A stretch of 64,000 nt of DNA from Sphingomonas suaedae (lineage in GTDB: Bacteria > Pseudomonadota > Alphaproteobacteria > Sphingomonadales > Sphingomonadaceae): assembly GCF_007833215.1 (NCBI RefSeq), contig NZ_CP042239.1:930001-994000 (forward strand), written 5' to 3'. Below the pieces are notes generated by a model. It made no database searches. It was not told where the DNA came from and saw nothing but the letters and a program-made list of their open reading frames with translations. The position numbers were made by a program, and so were the translations under genes. Numbering within the stretch: the stretch's first letter is position 1; the number at the start of each line of letters is the position of its first letter. This document shows, in pieces, positions 25,265 to 34,494 of the stretch.

Positions 25265-26293
25265 ATGCGGCGTTTCATTCTGGTCGGTACGGCGGTTGCG
25301 GCGCTTGGCGTCGCTGGCGCCCCGGCCGTGGCTCAGGACGAGGCCGGGTTCCAGGCCTATATCAACGGGCCGCTGCGCCAGCAGGCGCTGGCCGAGGGGG
25401 TGAGCGCGCGCACACTCGATGCGGTGCTGCCATCGCTCACCTACAACCCCCGCGTGATCGAGCTGGACCGCGATCAGCCGGGGAGCAATCCCAACGCGCC
25501 GATCCCCAATTTCGCGCCCTACAAGGCCCGGCATGTCGATGCCGCGCGGATCAATCGGGGTCGCGAGACCTATCGCCGGTTGCGCGCGAAGCTGGAACGG
25601 GTCGAGCGTGAGACCGGGGTTCCCGAATCGATCATGGTCGCGATCTTCGGGCACGAGACCAATTATGGCAGCTATACCGGCGGGTTCGATCTGCCGCGCA
25701 GCCTCGCCACGCTCGCCTATGAAGGCCGCCGTCGCGCGTTGTTTTCGGGCGAATTCATCGCGACGATGAAGATGGTCGATCGCGGCGTTCCGCGTGACCG
25801 GCTCAAGGGCAGCTGGGCGGGGGCGTTCGGTTATCCGCAATTCCTCCCCTCGGTCTATCTGCGCCTCGCGCGCGACGGCGACGGGGATGGCGTCGCCAAC
25901 ATCTGGTCGAACGAGGCCGATACGCTCGCCTCGATCGCCAATTATTTCGTCGCGGCGGGATGGCGACCGGGACAGCCGTGGGGCGTCGCCGTCAATGTGC
26001 CCTCAAGCCTCGATCGCGCGGCGCTGGTCAACCGCACTGTTCCGACCCGCTGTTCGCGGGTGTTCGAGCGGCATTCGCAATGGCGGACGATGGCCGAATG
26101 GCGCGCGCTCGGCGTGGTGCCGCAATCGGGGCGCTGGCCGGACGGGAATATCCAGGCGACGCTGCTGGAGCCCGACGGGCCGGGCAGGACGGCGTATCTG
26201 CTCACCGGAAATTATCGCGTGATCCTCGATTACAACTGCTCCAATTTCTATGCGCTTTCGGTGGGATTGCTGGCCGATGAAGTCGAGAATTAG
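25265..26293 (+). CDS. MltB-like lytic murein transglycosylase
   Basis: The enzyme cleaves peptidoglycan between MurNAc and GlcNAc with formation of the anhydro product. The SLT-like fold motif with the catalytic Glu is visible in SIMVAIFGHETNYGSYTG, followed by AGAFGYPQFLPS and DGDGDGVANIW, all MltB marks. A signal peptide ends at AVAQ. The ATG at 25265 is preferred (GAGGG upstream); the ATG at 25244 is in frame and would add seven residues. A C-terminal peptidoglycan-binding-like part covers the last 100 residues. The next gene overlaps its stop, starting a long operon of cell-wall genes. Confidence 0.88.
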   Translation: MRRFILVGTAVAALGVAGAPAVAQDEAGFQAYINGPLRQQALAEGVSARTLDAVLPSLTYNPRVIELDRDQPGSNPNAPIPNFAPYKARHVDAARINRGRETYRRLRAKLERVERETGVPESIMVAIFGHETNYGSYTGGFDLPRSLATLAYEGRRRALFSGEFIATMKMVDRGVPRDRLKGSWAGAFGYPQFLPSVYLRLARDGDGDGVANIWSNEADTLASIANYFVAAGWRPGQPWGVAVNVPSSLDRAALVNRTVPTRCSRVFERHSQWRTMAEWRALGVVPQSGRWPDGNIQATLLEPDGPGRTAYLLTGNYRVILDYNCSNFYALSVGLLADEVEN

Positions 26294-27110
26294 CCTCGTC
26301 GCCGCGGGCGCGCTGTTGGCGTCATGCAGCGGGGGCGGCGGCGAGCTCGAGGAATTGCCGCCAGCGCCTGCCGGAGCCGCTGCCGAATTGCCCGCCGCGC
26401 CGCCACCTTCCTACGCGGATGGCGCTCCCGAGACGCCCGAGGGGCCTCAGGGCAGCTCTCGCCTGCGTCCGGGTGAGGAGCGTTACGACCGCGTCGGCTA
26501 TGCCGGTTATGCGGGGGCGGGGGAGGGCGTGTTCGCGCTCAGCGCCGTACTGCCGCAGGGCAGTCATGCTGAAGTAACTGCACTCGACACCGGCAAGACG
26601 ATCCTGATCCTGATCCGCGGCCCCGGCCAGGGGCTGATCGACCTGTCGGGCGGCGCCGCGCGACAGCTTGGCGTCACCGGCAACCCGCCCGTCCGCGTGC
26701 GTCGCGTATCGGTGACCGGGCAGGATGCGGCGGCGCTCGCAGCCGGACAGCCGGTGCCGCCGCGCGCGGATGCGCCCCCCGCCTTGCTCGCCGGACTCCG
26801 CCGCCGCCTTGGCGCCACCCCGCGTGAGGAAGCCGCTGCGCCACCGCCTGACCGTCCGGCGCGCCCGGCATCACAGGCCACGCGACCCGCAGCGCGTCCG
26901 ACCGGCGGGCTGTTCGTTCAGGTTGCCGCGCTCTCCAGCGCATCCCGCGCTCGCGCGCTCGCCGACCAACTGGGCGGCGTCGTCCGCCCGGGCGGCGGGG
27001 TCTATCGCATCCAGCTCGGCCCCTTTACCAGCAGCGCAGCCGCCGAACGCGCGCGTGCCGATGTCGCCCGGCGCGGCTTTGGCGACGCGCGCATCATTTC
27101 CGTTCCGTAA
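26277..27110 (+). CDS. RlpA-like lipoprotein with SPOR domain, catalytic residues apparently lost
   Basis: The 277-residue product has a lipoprotein signal (LLASC, Cys17), a degenerate double-psi beta-barrel (FALSAVLPQGSHAEVTALD to GLIDLSGGAARQLGV), a Pro/Ala/Arg linker and a C-terminal SPOR domain (LFVQVAALSSASRARALADQL onward). RlpA proteins cut denuded glycans at the septum, and SPOR domains bind these glycans. In active RlpA a His precedes TLP and an Asp stands in NDRGPF; here these positions read VLP and LIRGPG, so activity is doubtful. The start overlaps the mltB-like stop by 17 bases, and a carboxypeptidase gene follows. It may now only bind septal glycan. Confidence 0.75.
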   Translation: MKSRISLVAAGALLASCSGGGGELEELPPAPAGAAAELPAAPPPSYADGAPETPEGPQGSSRLRPGEERYDRVGYAGYAGAGEGVFALSAVLPQGSHAEVTALDTGKTILILIRGPGQGLIDLSGGAARQLGVTGNPPVRVRRVSVTGQDAAALAAGQPVPPRADAPPALLAGLRRRLGATPREEAAAPPPDRPARPASQATRPAARPTGGLFVQVAALSSASRARALADQLGGVVRPGGGVYRIQLGPFTSSAAAERARADVARRGFGDARIISVP

Positions 27111-27136
27111 CTCCAGCGTTGGACCGATACCGACCC

Positions 27137-28303
27137 ATGAAGAAGTTTTTCCTCGCCACCGCCGCCCTCTCGCTCACCGTTGCGCCCGGGTCGGCGCAGA
27201 CGCCCCCGTTCCAGACGGCGGCTCCGGTCGCCTATCTTGAGGATCTGTCGTCCGACGCGGTGCTGTTTGCCAAGGACGCCGATCGCCGGATGCCGCCTGC
27301 ATCGATGGCGAAGATGATGACCGCCTATGTCGCGTTCGATCTCATCAAACAGGGCAAGCTGAAGCTCGACACCATGGCCGATGTGCGACCGGAGACGTGG
27401 CGCAAATGGCATGGTCCCTCAGCGGGTTCGACCATGTTCCTGTCACCGGGTCAGAAGGTCAGCATCGAAAACCTGCTCAACGGTGTGATCGTCGTATCGG
27501 GTAACGACGCCTGTGTCGTGCTGGCCGAGCATATCTCCGGAACCGAAGAAGCCTTCACCAATCTGATGAACCAGAAGGCAAAGGAAATCGGCCTGACCGG
27601 CAGCCGCTTCGGCACCTCCAATGGCTGGCCGGACGAAGGGCGTACCTATGTCACCGCCCGCGATCTGGCCAAGCTCGCCAAGGCGACGATCACCAACTTT
27701 CCCGATCTCTACAAGCGCTTCTATTCCAAGGAGAGCTTCACCTTCGGCACCACCATGGGCGGCGCGCCGATTACTCAGGCGAACCGCGATCCGTTGCTCG
27801 GCCGCGTACAGGGCGCCGATGGGCTCAAGACCGGCCATACGGAAGAGGCCGGCTATGGCTTCACCGGATCGGCACAGCAGAATGGCCGTCGCCTGGTGAT
27901 GGTGGTCGCCGGCCTCACCAGCTACAATCAGCGGATCGAGGAATCGGTCAAGTTCATGGACTGGGGCTTCCGCGCCTGGTCTTCGCGCAAATTGGTGAGC
28001 AAGGGCCGCACCGTCGAGCAGGCGGATGTCCAGCTGGGCGATGCGTCGCAGGTCGGGCTGGTCGCTCCGCGCGATCTCGCCATTGCCGTGCCGTCGGGTG
28101 CCAATCCCGATCTGCGCGCCACCGTGGTCTATCAGGGGCCGATCAAGGCGCCGATCAAGGCGGGCGCGCATATCGCCGATCTGGTGGTGACCTCGCCGGG
28201 CCTGCCTGAACAGCGGCTGCCGCTGGTCGCCGCGGCCGATGTCGGTGAAGCCGGGTTCTTCGGCCGGATCTGGGCCGGCCTGATGTCGCTGTTCGGCGCG
28301 TGA
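27137..28303 (+). CDS. D-alanyl-D-alanine carboxypeptidase (PBP5/6 family, S11)
   Basis: The enzyme removes the terminal D-Ala from peptidoglycan stem peptides. The serine active-site motifs are SMAK (Ser56, Lys59), SGN (121-123) and KTG (231-233). A signal peptide ends at GSAQ. The C-terminal beta-rich domain is followed by an amphipathic helix (FFGRIWAGLMSLFGA), which holds such proteins at the inner membrane. The ATG at 27137 is preferred over one at 27119 because it starts the signal peptide directly. The stop overlaps the tmk start (GTGA). Confidence 0.93.
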   Translation: MKKFFLATAALSLTVAPGSAQTPPFQTAAPVAYLEDLSSDAVLFAKDADRRMPPASMAKMMTAYVAFDLIKQGKLKLDTMADVRPETWRKWHGPSAGSTMFLSPGQKVSIENLLNGVIVVSGNDACVVLAEHISGTEEAFTNLMNQKAKEIGLTGSRFGTSNGWPDEGRTYVTARDLAKLAKATITNFPDLYKRFYSKESFTFGTTMGGAPITQANRDPLLGRVQGADGLKTGHTEEAGYGFTGSAQQNGRRLVMVVAGLTSYNQRIEESVKFMDWGFRAWSSRKLVSKGRTVEQADVQLGDASQVGLVAPRDLAIAVPSGANPDLRATVVYQGPIKAPIKAGAHIADLVVTSPGLPEQRLPLVAAADVGEAGFFGRIWAGLMSLFGA

Positions 28304-28923
28304 GGGGCGTCTTCCTCAGCCTTGAGGGCGGGGAGGGGGCGGGTAAATCGACCCAGGCAAAGCGGCTGGCCGAGGCGCTGGAGGCGCGCGGCGTCCATGT
28401 CGTGCTGACCCGCGAACCGGGCGGGACCGAGGGGGCCGAGGCGATCCGCGGCCTGCTGATGCAGGGCGCGGTCAATCGCTGGAGCGCGCATAGCGAAACC
28501 CTGTTGTTCGCCGCCGCGCGCGCCGACCATGTCGAGAAGCTGATCCGCCCTGCGGTGGAGGCAGGCAGCTGGGTGCTGTGCGACCGCTATGTCGATTCCA
28601 CCCGCGCCTATCAGGGCGCGCAGCATATCGATGATGCCGCGATTCTGGCGCTGCACGGCTTCGGGTCGAAGGGGCTGTTGCCTGACCGCACGCTGGTGCT
28701 CGACCTGCCCGACGGCGCCGGCCATGCCCGCTCGATCGCGCGCGATGGCGGCGCGGCCGACCGTTTCGGCGCGCGCGGGCCGGACTTTCACGCCGCGGTC
28801 GCCGCGCAGTTTCGCCGCATCGCCGAGGCCGAGCCGGATCGCGTGCGGCTGATCGACGCATCGGGCAGCATGGATGACGTCACGACGTCACTCATGGATG
28901 CGCTCGCCGATCTGCTGCCATGA
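28300..28923 (+). CDS. tmk: Thymidylate kinase
   Basis: The enzyme phosphorylates dTMP to dTDP with ATP. The 207 residues show the P-loop GGEGAGKST near residue 10, the DRY motif in VLCDRYVDST, and a Gly/Asp/Arg-rich lid region. The start is GTG and overlaps the previous stop by 4 bases, and the end overlaps holB by 4 bases. The neighbourhood tmk-holB-metG-tatD is standard in Alphaproteobacteria. Confidence 0.96.
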   Translation: MRGVFLSLEGGEGAGKSTQAKRLAEALEARGVHVVLTREPGGTEGAEAIRGLLMQGAVNRWSAHSETLLFAAARADHVEKLIRPAVEAGSWVLCDRYVDSTRAYQGAQHIDDAAILALHGFGSKGLLPDRTLVLDLPDGAGHARSIARDGGAADRFGARGPDFHAAVAAQFRRIAEAEPDRVRLIDASGSMDDVTTSLMDALADLLP

Positions 28924-29903
28924 CGTCATCTCCCGCCAACGCCGCGGCAAAGGCCGCGCTTCGCGCCGCTCTGTCAGGCGGCCAGCTACATCACGCATGG
29001 CTGTTCACCGGGCCGGAGGGGCTGGGCAAGGCCGCGTTCGCCCGCGCCGCCGCCGCACGGATGCTGGCGGAAGGGGCGGGGCAGGGACCGCTGCCCGGCG
29101 ACTTTGAATTGCCCGAGGACAATGCGACCCGCCGCCTGATCGAATCCGGGGCCCATCCCGATTATCGCGTGCTGACGCGCCTGCCCAAGGATGCCGACAA
29201 GCCCGGGGAGAATCTCGCGCGGTCGATTTCGATCGCGCAGGTGCGCGCGCTCAATCCGATGTTCGCGACCAAGCCGAGCATGTCGAGCCGTCGCGTCATC
29301 ATCATCGACGCGATCGACGATGTCGAACGCCCCGGCGCCGCCAACGCGCTGCTCAAGAATCTCGAGGAGCCGCCGGCGGGGACGATCTTCCTGCTCGTCA
29401 GCCATTCGCCCGGGCGGCTGCTCCCGACGATCCGCTCGCGCTGCCGGGTGCTGCGCTTCGACCCGCTGGCCGATGCCGAGGTTGCCGCGGTGCTGCGCGA
29501 ACGCTTGCCGGAGGCGAGCGCGGCGGAGATCGACGCGCTGGTCCGCGCGGGCAACGGCTCGCCGGGCAAGGCGCTGGGTTTCGCCGGGCTCGACCTCGCG
29601 ACGCTCGACGGCGAGATGGCGGCGATCGCGGCGCGCGGTGATCCCGACAACGCCATCCGCGCCCGTCTCGCCCGGACGCTCGGCACCAAGGCGGCGCAGC
29701 CGCGCTACGAGGCGTTCCTCGCGCGCGTTCCCGCCTTTGCCCTTGCCGAAGCGCGCGAGCGGCAGGGCGCTGCGCTGGCGGAGACGATCGCGGTCTATGA
29801 GGCCGCCTCGCAGCTCGGCCCGATCGCGCTCGCCCAGTCGCTCGATGCGCAGGCCACGGTGTTCGAGATGGGCGGAATTTTGGCGCGGCTGGCGAAGCGC
29901 TGA
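28920..29903 (+). CDS. holB: DNA polymerase III delta' subunit
   Basis: Delta' is part of the clamp loader that places the beta clamp on primed DNA. The 327-residue product shows the N-terminal AAA+ fold with LHHAWLFTGPEGLGKAAFA, the segment VIIIDAIDDVERPGAANALLKNLEEPP typical of HolB, and the SRC motif in IRSRCRVL. The zinc-binding Cys cluster of gamma/tau is absent here, as in many alphaproteobacterial forms. It is coupled to tmk by an ATGA overlap. Confidence 0.94.
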   Translation: MTSSPANAAAKAALRAALSGGQLHHAWLFTGPEGLGKAAFARAAAARMLAEGAGQGPLPGDFELPEDNATRRLIESGAHPDYRVLTRLPKDADKPGENLARSISIAQVRALNPMFATKPSMSSRRVIIIDAIDDVERPGAANALLKNLEEPPAGTIFLLVSHSPGRLLPTIRSRCRVLRFDPLADAEVAAVLRERLPEASAAEIDALVRAGNGSPGKALGFAGLDLATLDGEMAAIAARGDPDNAIRARLARTLGTKAAQPRYEAFLARVPAFALAEARERQGAALAETIAVYEAASQLGPIALAQSLDAQATVFEMGGILARLAKR

Positions 29904-29942
29904 CTGCTTTCGCCGCAGCGCAGAAGCCGCTAGAGCCGCCTC

Positions 29943-31499
29943 ATGTCCGAACCCTATTACATCACCACCGCGATCCACTATCCCAACGGCAAGCCGCATA
30001 TCGGCCATGCCTATGAGATGATCGCCGCCGACGCGATCGCCCGCTTCCAGCGTCAGGCGGGGCGCGACGTGCGCTTCCAGACCGGCACCGACGAGCACGG
30101 CCTGAAGATCGCCCAGACCGCGCGCGCCCGCGACCTGACGCCACGCCAGCTTGCGGATGAAATGTCCGCTTATTTCAGCGACATGGCGAACGATTTGAAT
30201 ATTTCATATGATCGTTTCATCCGCACCGTCGATCCCGATCACTATGCCGCAAGCCAGGCGATCTGGGCCGCGATGGAGGCCAAGGGCGATCTGTACCTCG
30301 ATCGCTACGAGGGCTGGTATTCGGTCCGCGACGAAGCCTTCTACGAGGAGAAGGAGCTGACCGAGGGGGAGGGCGGCGTAAAGCTGTCGCCCCAGGGGAC
30401 GCCGGTCGAGTGGACGGCGGAGGAAACCTGGTTCTTCCGCCTTTCCAAATATCAGCAGCCGTTGCTCGATCTTTATGCCGCAAACCCTGATTTCATCCGC
30501 CCGGAGCGCTCGCGCAACGAGGTGGTGAAGTTCGTCGAGGGCGGGCTGGTGGACCTGTCGGTGTCGCGCACCAGCTTCGACTGGGGCGTGCCCGTACCCG
30601 GATCGCCGGGGCACGTTATGTATGTCTGGGTCGACGCGCTCACCAATTACCTCACCGGCACCGGCTATCCGGCCAGGGACAGCGAGCTCGCGCATTACTG
30701 GCCCGCCAATCTGCATCTGATCGGCAAGGACATTACCCGCTTCCACGCGGTTTATTGGCCTGCCTTTCTGATGTCGGCCGAGATCCCGCTGCCACGCCAA
30801 GTCTTCGCCCACGGCTTCATCCTCAACCGCGGCGAGAAGATGTCGAAATCGACCGGCAATGTCGCCGATCCGATCGAGCTGACGCGGCTCTATGGCGTCG
30901 ATGCGCTGCGCTACTTCCTGCTGCGCGAAGTGGCGTTCGGCAATGACGGCAGCTTCAGCGACGAGGCGATCGTGACCCGCGCCAACGCCGATCTGGCGAA
31001 CAGCTTCGGCAACCTTGCCCAGCGCACGCTGTCGTTCATCGCCAAGAACCTCGAGGGCGCGCTGCCCGAGGCCGGACGCGGCGATCCCGCCGATGCTGAG
31101 CTGCTCGCGACGATCGACGAGGCCGGGCGCGAGTTCCGCACCGCCTTCGACAGCCTCGCGCTCAATCAGGGCCTCGAGGCGTGGATGCGCGCCGTCTTCG
31201 CCTGCAACCAGTATATCGACGTCCAGGCCCCCTGGGCGCTGCGCAAGACCGATCCGGAGCGGATGCACGCCGTGCTCGGCACGCTCGTTCGCGCGATCCG
31301 CGATTTGGCGATCCTCGTTCTGCCGGTGATCCCGGACTCGGCGGGCAAGATCCTCGACCAGCTCGGGCAGGACGCGCGCGACCATGAAGCGCTCGACGAC
31401 AAGGGCTGGTACGATGCCGCCATGGCGTCGGACTTCCGCTTGGCGCCCCCGACCGGCGTGTTCCCCCGACTCGTTCTCGCCGAGGAGGCGCCGGTATGA
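29943..31499 (+). CDS. metG: Methionyl-tRNA synthetase
   Basis: This enzyme charges initiator and elongator tRNA-Met. The class I motifs HIGH (in KPHIGHAYE, residues 19-22) and KMSKS (299-303) are present. The 518 residues correspond to the short form, without the C-terminal dimerisation domain of the E. coli enzyme. The stop overlaps the tatD start. Confidence 0.98.
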   Translation: MSEPYYITTAIHYPNGKPHIGHAYEMIAADAIARFQRQAGRDVRFQTGTDEHGLKIAQTARARDLTPRQLADEMSAYFSDMANDLNISYDRFIRTVDPDHYAASQAIWAAMEAKGDLYLDRYEGWYSVRDEAFYEEKELTEGEGGVKLSPQGTPVEWTAEETWFFRLSKYQQPLLDLYAANPDFIRPERSRNEVVKFVEGGLVDLSVSRTSFDWGVPVPGSPGHVMYVWVDALTNYLTGTGYPARDSELAHYWPANLHLIGKDITRFHAVYWPAFLMSAEIPLPRQVFAHGFILNRGEKMSKSTGNVADPIELTRLYGVDALRYFLLREVAFGNDGSFSDEAIVTRANADLANSFGNLAQRTLSFIAKNLEGALPEAGRGDPADAELLATIDEAGREFRTAFDSLALNQGLEAWMRAVFACNQYIDVQAPWALRKTDPERMHAVLGTLVRAIRDLAILVLPVIPDSAGKILDQLGQDARDHEALDDKGWYDAAMASDFRLAPPTGVFPRLVLAEEAPV

Positions 31500-32281
31500 G
31501 GCTCGCCGACAGCCATTGCCACCTCAATTACAAGGGGCTGGGCGAGCAGCAGCCCGAGGTCCTCGCCCGGGCCCGCGAAACCGGCGTGGTGGCGATGCTC
31601 AACATCGCGACGCGCGAAAGCGAATGGGATGAGGTGCTGGCCACCGCCGAGCGGGAGGTCGATGTGTGGTCCACCGTCGGCATCCATCCGCACGAAGCGG
31701 ACGAGCATCCGCATATCGACACCGCCAAGCTTGTGTCGCGCGCCCAGCATCCGCGCGTCGTCGGCATCGGCGAAACCGGGCTCGACTATTATTACGACCA
31801 TAGCGACCGCGCGCAGCAGCAGAAGAGCTTCCGCGCGCACATCGCTGCGAGCCGCGAAACCGGCCTTCCACTGATCGTCCATACCCGCGATGCTGAAGCG
31901 GACACCGCCGCGATCCTGGCCGATGAAATGGGGAAGGGGGCCTATCCCGGCGTCATCCACTGCTTCACAGCCAGTGGAGAATTCGCTGACAAGGCACTGG
32001 AATTAGGGTTTTATATCTCCATATCGGGCATCGTGACGTTCAGGAACGCCCGCGATCTCCAGGAAACCGCCGCGCGGCTCCCGCTCGACCGGCTGCTGAT
32101 CGAAACCGACGCGCCCTTCCTTGCCCCGGTCCCGCATCGCGGCAAGACCGGAGAACCCGCCTTCGTCGCTGACACGTGCCGCTTCCTGGCGCAGTTGCGC
32201 GGCATGAATGCCGAAGAACTGGCCGAGGCGACCCGCGAAAACTTTCACCGCCTGTTCGCAAAGACACTGGCGACCGCGTGA
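31496..32281 (+). CDS. TatD-family metal-dependent hydrolase/DNase
   Basis: The 261-residue TIM-barrel protein starts with the metal-binding DSHCHLNY (His6, His8) and has the later family signatures GETGLDYYY, PLIVHTRDA and IETDAPFLAP. TatD/YcfH enzymes are magnesium-dependent nucleases that act on 3' DNA ends and in other hydrolyses. It is the third gene of the holB-metG-tatD block, as in many bacteria, and overlaps both neighbours by 4 bases. Confidence 0.93.
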   Translation: MRLADSHCHLNYKGLGEQQPEVLARARETGVVAMLNIATRESEWDEVLATAEREVDVWSTVGIHPHEADEHPHIDTAKLVSRAQHPRVVGIGETGLDYYYDHSDRAQQQKSFRAHIAASRETGLPLIVHTRDAEADTAAILADEMGKGAYPGVIHCFTASGEFADKALELGFYISISGIVTFRNARDLQETAARLPLDRLLIETDAPFLAPVPHRGKTGEPAFVADTCRFLAQLRGMNAEELAEATRENFHRLFAKTLATA

Positions 32282-33042
32282 AGGTCCGCATCCTCGGTTC
32301 AGGGACATCCTCAGGCGTGCCCCGCATCGGCAACGACTGGGGAAGCTGCGATCCGACCGACCCGCGCAACCGCCGCACCCGCGCCTCGGTCCTGGTCGAG
32401 GCCGGCGCAACCCGGATCCTCGTCGACACCAGCCCCGACCTGCGCGAACAATTGCTCGCCGCCGATGTGGCCGACGTCGATGCAGTAATCTGGACCCATG
32501 ATCACGCCGATCACTGCCACGGCATCGACGATCTGCGCCAGCTGATGCATCTGCGCGGCGCCCCGGTACGCGGGCTGGCGGACTGGAAAACGCTCGAACG
32601 GTTACGCGACCGTTTCCGCTACGTCTTCGAGGGGGGAGGGCCGTACCGCCCGACCGCGACGATCGAGCCGCTGCGTGACGGCATGGCGCTGGGCGACATC
32701 GTCGTGCGCACCGTGAATCAGCCGCATGGCGGCATTACATCGGCCGGGCTACGCTTCGAACATGGCGGCAAGTCGGTCGGCTATGCGACTGATTTCAATG
32801 TCTTCACTGACGAAATGGCGACGCTGTACGGCGATCTCGACCTGTGGGTCGCCGACGCGCTGCGCCGCGAGCCGCATCCAACCCATCCGCATCTGGCACA
32901 GACCTTGGCCTGGTCCCAACAATGCCGTGCGCGCCGCACCATCCTGGTGCATATGGACAATTCGATGGACTATAGGTCGCTGATGGCGGAGCTGCCCGAA
33001 GGGGTCGAGCCTGGTCATGACGGCATGGAGATCGTAGCTTGA
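32278..33042 (+). CDS. Metallo-beta-lactamase-fold phosphodiesterase, PhnP-like
   Basis: The metal site THDHADH lies at residues 73-79, and QPHGG and HMDNSMDY contribute further ligands. The N-terminus VKVRILGSGTSSGVPRIG and the Cys/Asp-rich CDPTDPRNRR stretch match the PhnP/RNase Z-like subgroup, which hydrolyses cyclic phosphodiesters. The start is GTG at 32278 (overlap GTGA with tatD), deduced from that N-terminus. The true substrate in non-phosphonate contexts is not known. Confidence 0.88.
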   Translation: MKVRILGSGTSSGVPRIGNDWGSCDPTDPRNRRTRASVLVEAGATRILVDTSPDLREQLLAADVADVDAVIWTHDHADHCHGIDDLRQLMHLRGAPVRGLADWKTLERLRDRFRYVFEGGGPYRPTATIEPLRDGMALGDIVVRTVNQPHGGITSAGLRFEHGGKSVGYATDFNVFTDEMATLYGDLDLWVADALRREPHPTHPHLAQTLAWSQQCRARRTILVHMDNSMDYRSLMAELPEGVEPGHDGMEIVA

Positions 33043-33659
33043 CCGAAATGCAGATCGTTCAGCTGGTCGGGCTGGTCGGCTTTCTGGCACTGGTGCTGGG
33101 GTCGCTGCGCGTCCGCAACCTGCAATTCGGGTTCCTGATCAAGACGGTGATCGGCTGGGCGGTGATCGCCGGGCTGATCTATCTCGTCGTCATCAACAAG
33201 GATCGCATCCTCGATCAGCTCCGGACGATCGGCGCCAGCGCCGGCCTGTCCGAAGCGCCACAGGTGACTCAGGGCGATACTGTCCGCATTCGCCTGTCGC
33301 CCGACGGACATTTCTGGGCGCGCGCGACGATCAACGGGGTCGAACGCCGGATGCTGATCGACAGCGGCGCGACGGTCAGCGCGATCAGTGCGGCGACCGC
33401 CGAAGCCGCCGGGATCGATTATGCGCGCGGAATGCCGGTGCGCGTCTCGACTGCCAATGGAACCGTCGATGCGCGCCGGGCACAGGCACAGCGCGTCGAA
33501 GTCGGACCGCTGCGCACCGAAGACCTGACGGTGTTCGTCGCGCCGAGCTTTGGCGATCTCGATGTGTTGGGGATGAATTTCCTGTCGCGGCTCAAAGCCT
33601 GGCGGGTGGAAGGGAACGTCCTGATCCTAGAACCGCAAAGCGATCGCGATTTAACATAA
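33039..33659 (+). CDS. Membrane-anchored retropepsin-like aspartic protease
   Basis: The protein has two N-terminal hydrophobic helices (residues 5-22 and 32-52) and a single retropepsin-like domain with the catalytic LIDSGATVSAIS (DSGA at 108-111) and the later VLGMNFLSRL flap-side motif. Clan AA proteases of this size work as dimers. The role of this bacterial group (TIGR02281-like) is poorly known. The start TTG at 33039 overlaps the previous stop; an ATG at 33048 is a possible alternative. Confidence 0.82.
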   Translation: MTEMQIVQLVGLVGFLALVLGSLRVRNLQFGFLIKTVIGWAVIAGLIYLVVINKDRILDQLRTIGASAGLSEAPQVTQGDTVRIRLSPDGHFWARATINGVERRMLIDSGATVSAISAATAEAAGIDYARGMPVRVSTANGTVDARRAQAQRVEVGPLRTEDLTVFVAPSFGDLDVLGMNFLSRLKAWRVEGNVLILEPQSDRDLT

Positions 33660-33681
33660 TGTATATTATCGGACTTAAATC

Positions 33682-34494
33682 ATGAGCGAGCACGCGGCCT
33701 CCCCCGCGCCGGACGGCCCCGAAATCGCATCGCCGGGCATCGAGCGCCTCATGGCCATCATGGCGCGGCTGCGCGATCCGGTGACTGGCTGCGAATGGGA
33801 TACGGTCCAGACCTTCGCCACCATCGCGCCCTATACGATCGAGGAAGCCTATGAGGTCGCCGACGCGATCGCGCGCAACGACCTGGCCGATCTGAAGGAC
33901 GAACTCGGCGACCTGTTGCTCCAGGTCATCTTTCACAGTCGCATAGCGCAGGAACGCGGCGCATTCGACCTCGCCGAAGTCATCGCCGGCATCTGTGACA
34001 AGATGGAGCGTCGGCACCCGCATATCTTTCGCGGCGCGGAAGATGGCGGCCACCATCTTTGGGAACAAATCAAGGCCGAAGAGCGGGGAAGCAAGGGGAC
34101 GAGCGGCACGCTTGACGGCGTCGCGATCGGCCTCCCCGCCCTCACCCGCGCTGAAAAGCTGCAAAAGCGCGCCGCGCGCACCGGCTTCGACTGGCCCGAC
34201 CCATCGGGCGCCCGTGCCAAGATCGATGAGGAACTGGCCGAGGTCGAAACCGCCGAAACGGATTCGGACCGCGCCGAGGAGATTGGCGACCTTCTCTTCG
34301 CAATGGTCAACTGGTCGCGCAAGCTGGGCATCGACCCGGAAGCCGCCCTGCGTGCGGCCAATATGAAATTCGAAACCCGTTTTCGCGCGATGGAGGCTCA
34401 GGCAGGCGATAGCTTCGTCGGACTAGATCTCGATGCGAAGGAATCCCTGTGGCAGGTAGCGAAAGCTATGAAGACGAATTGCTCGTCAGGATGA
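33682..34494 (+). CDS. mazG: Nucleoside triphosphate pyrophosphohydrolase MazG
   Basis: MazG splits (d)NTPs to NMP and pyrophosphate, and has a role in stringent response and clearing of odd nucleotides. The 270 residues have two MazG folds with the metal-binding EEAYEVADAI and DELGDLLLQVIFH in the first, and EELAEVETAE and EEIGDLLFAMVNW in the second. The short AT-rich gap before it (around 33656-33680, with TATATTAT) may hold a promoter of its own. The last 29 bases overlap the convergent lipoprotein gene. Confidence 0.95.
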   Translation: MSEHAASPAPDGPEIASPGIERLMAIMARLRDPVTGCEWDTVQTFATIAPYTIEEAYEVADAIARNDLADLKDELGDLLLQVIFHSRIAQERGAFDLAEVIAGICDKMERRHPHIFRGAEDGGHHLWEQIKAEERGSKGTSGTLDGVAIGLPALTRAEKLQKRAARTGFDWPDPSGARAKIDEELAEVETAETDSDRAEEIGDLLFAMVNWSRKLGIDPEAALRAANMKFETRFRAMEAQAGDSFVGLDLDAKESLWQVAKAMKTNCSSG

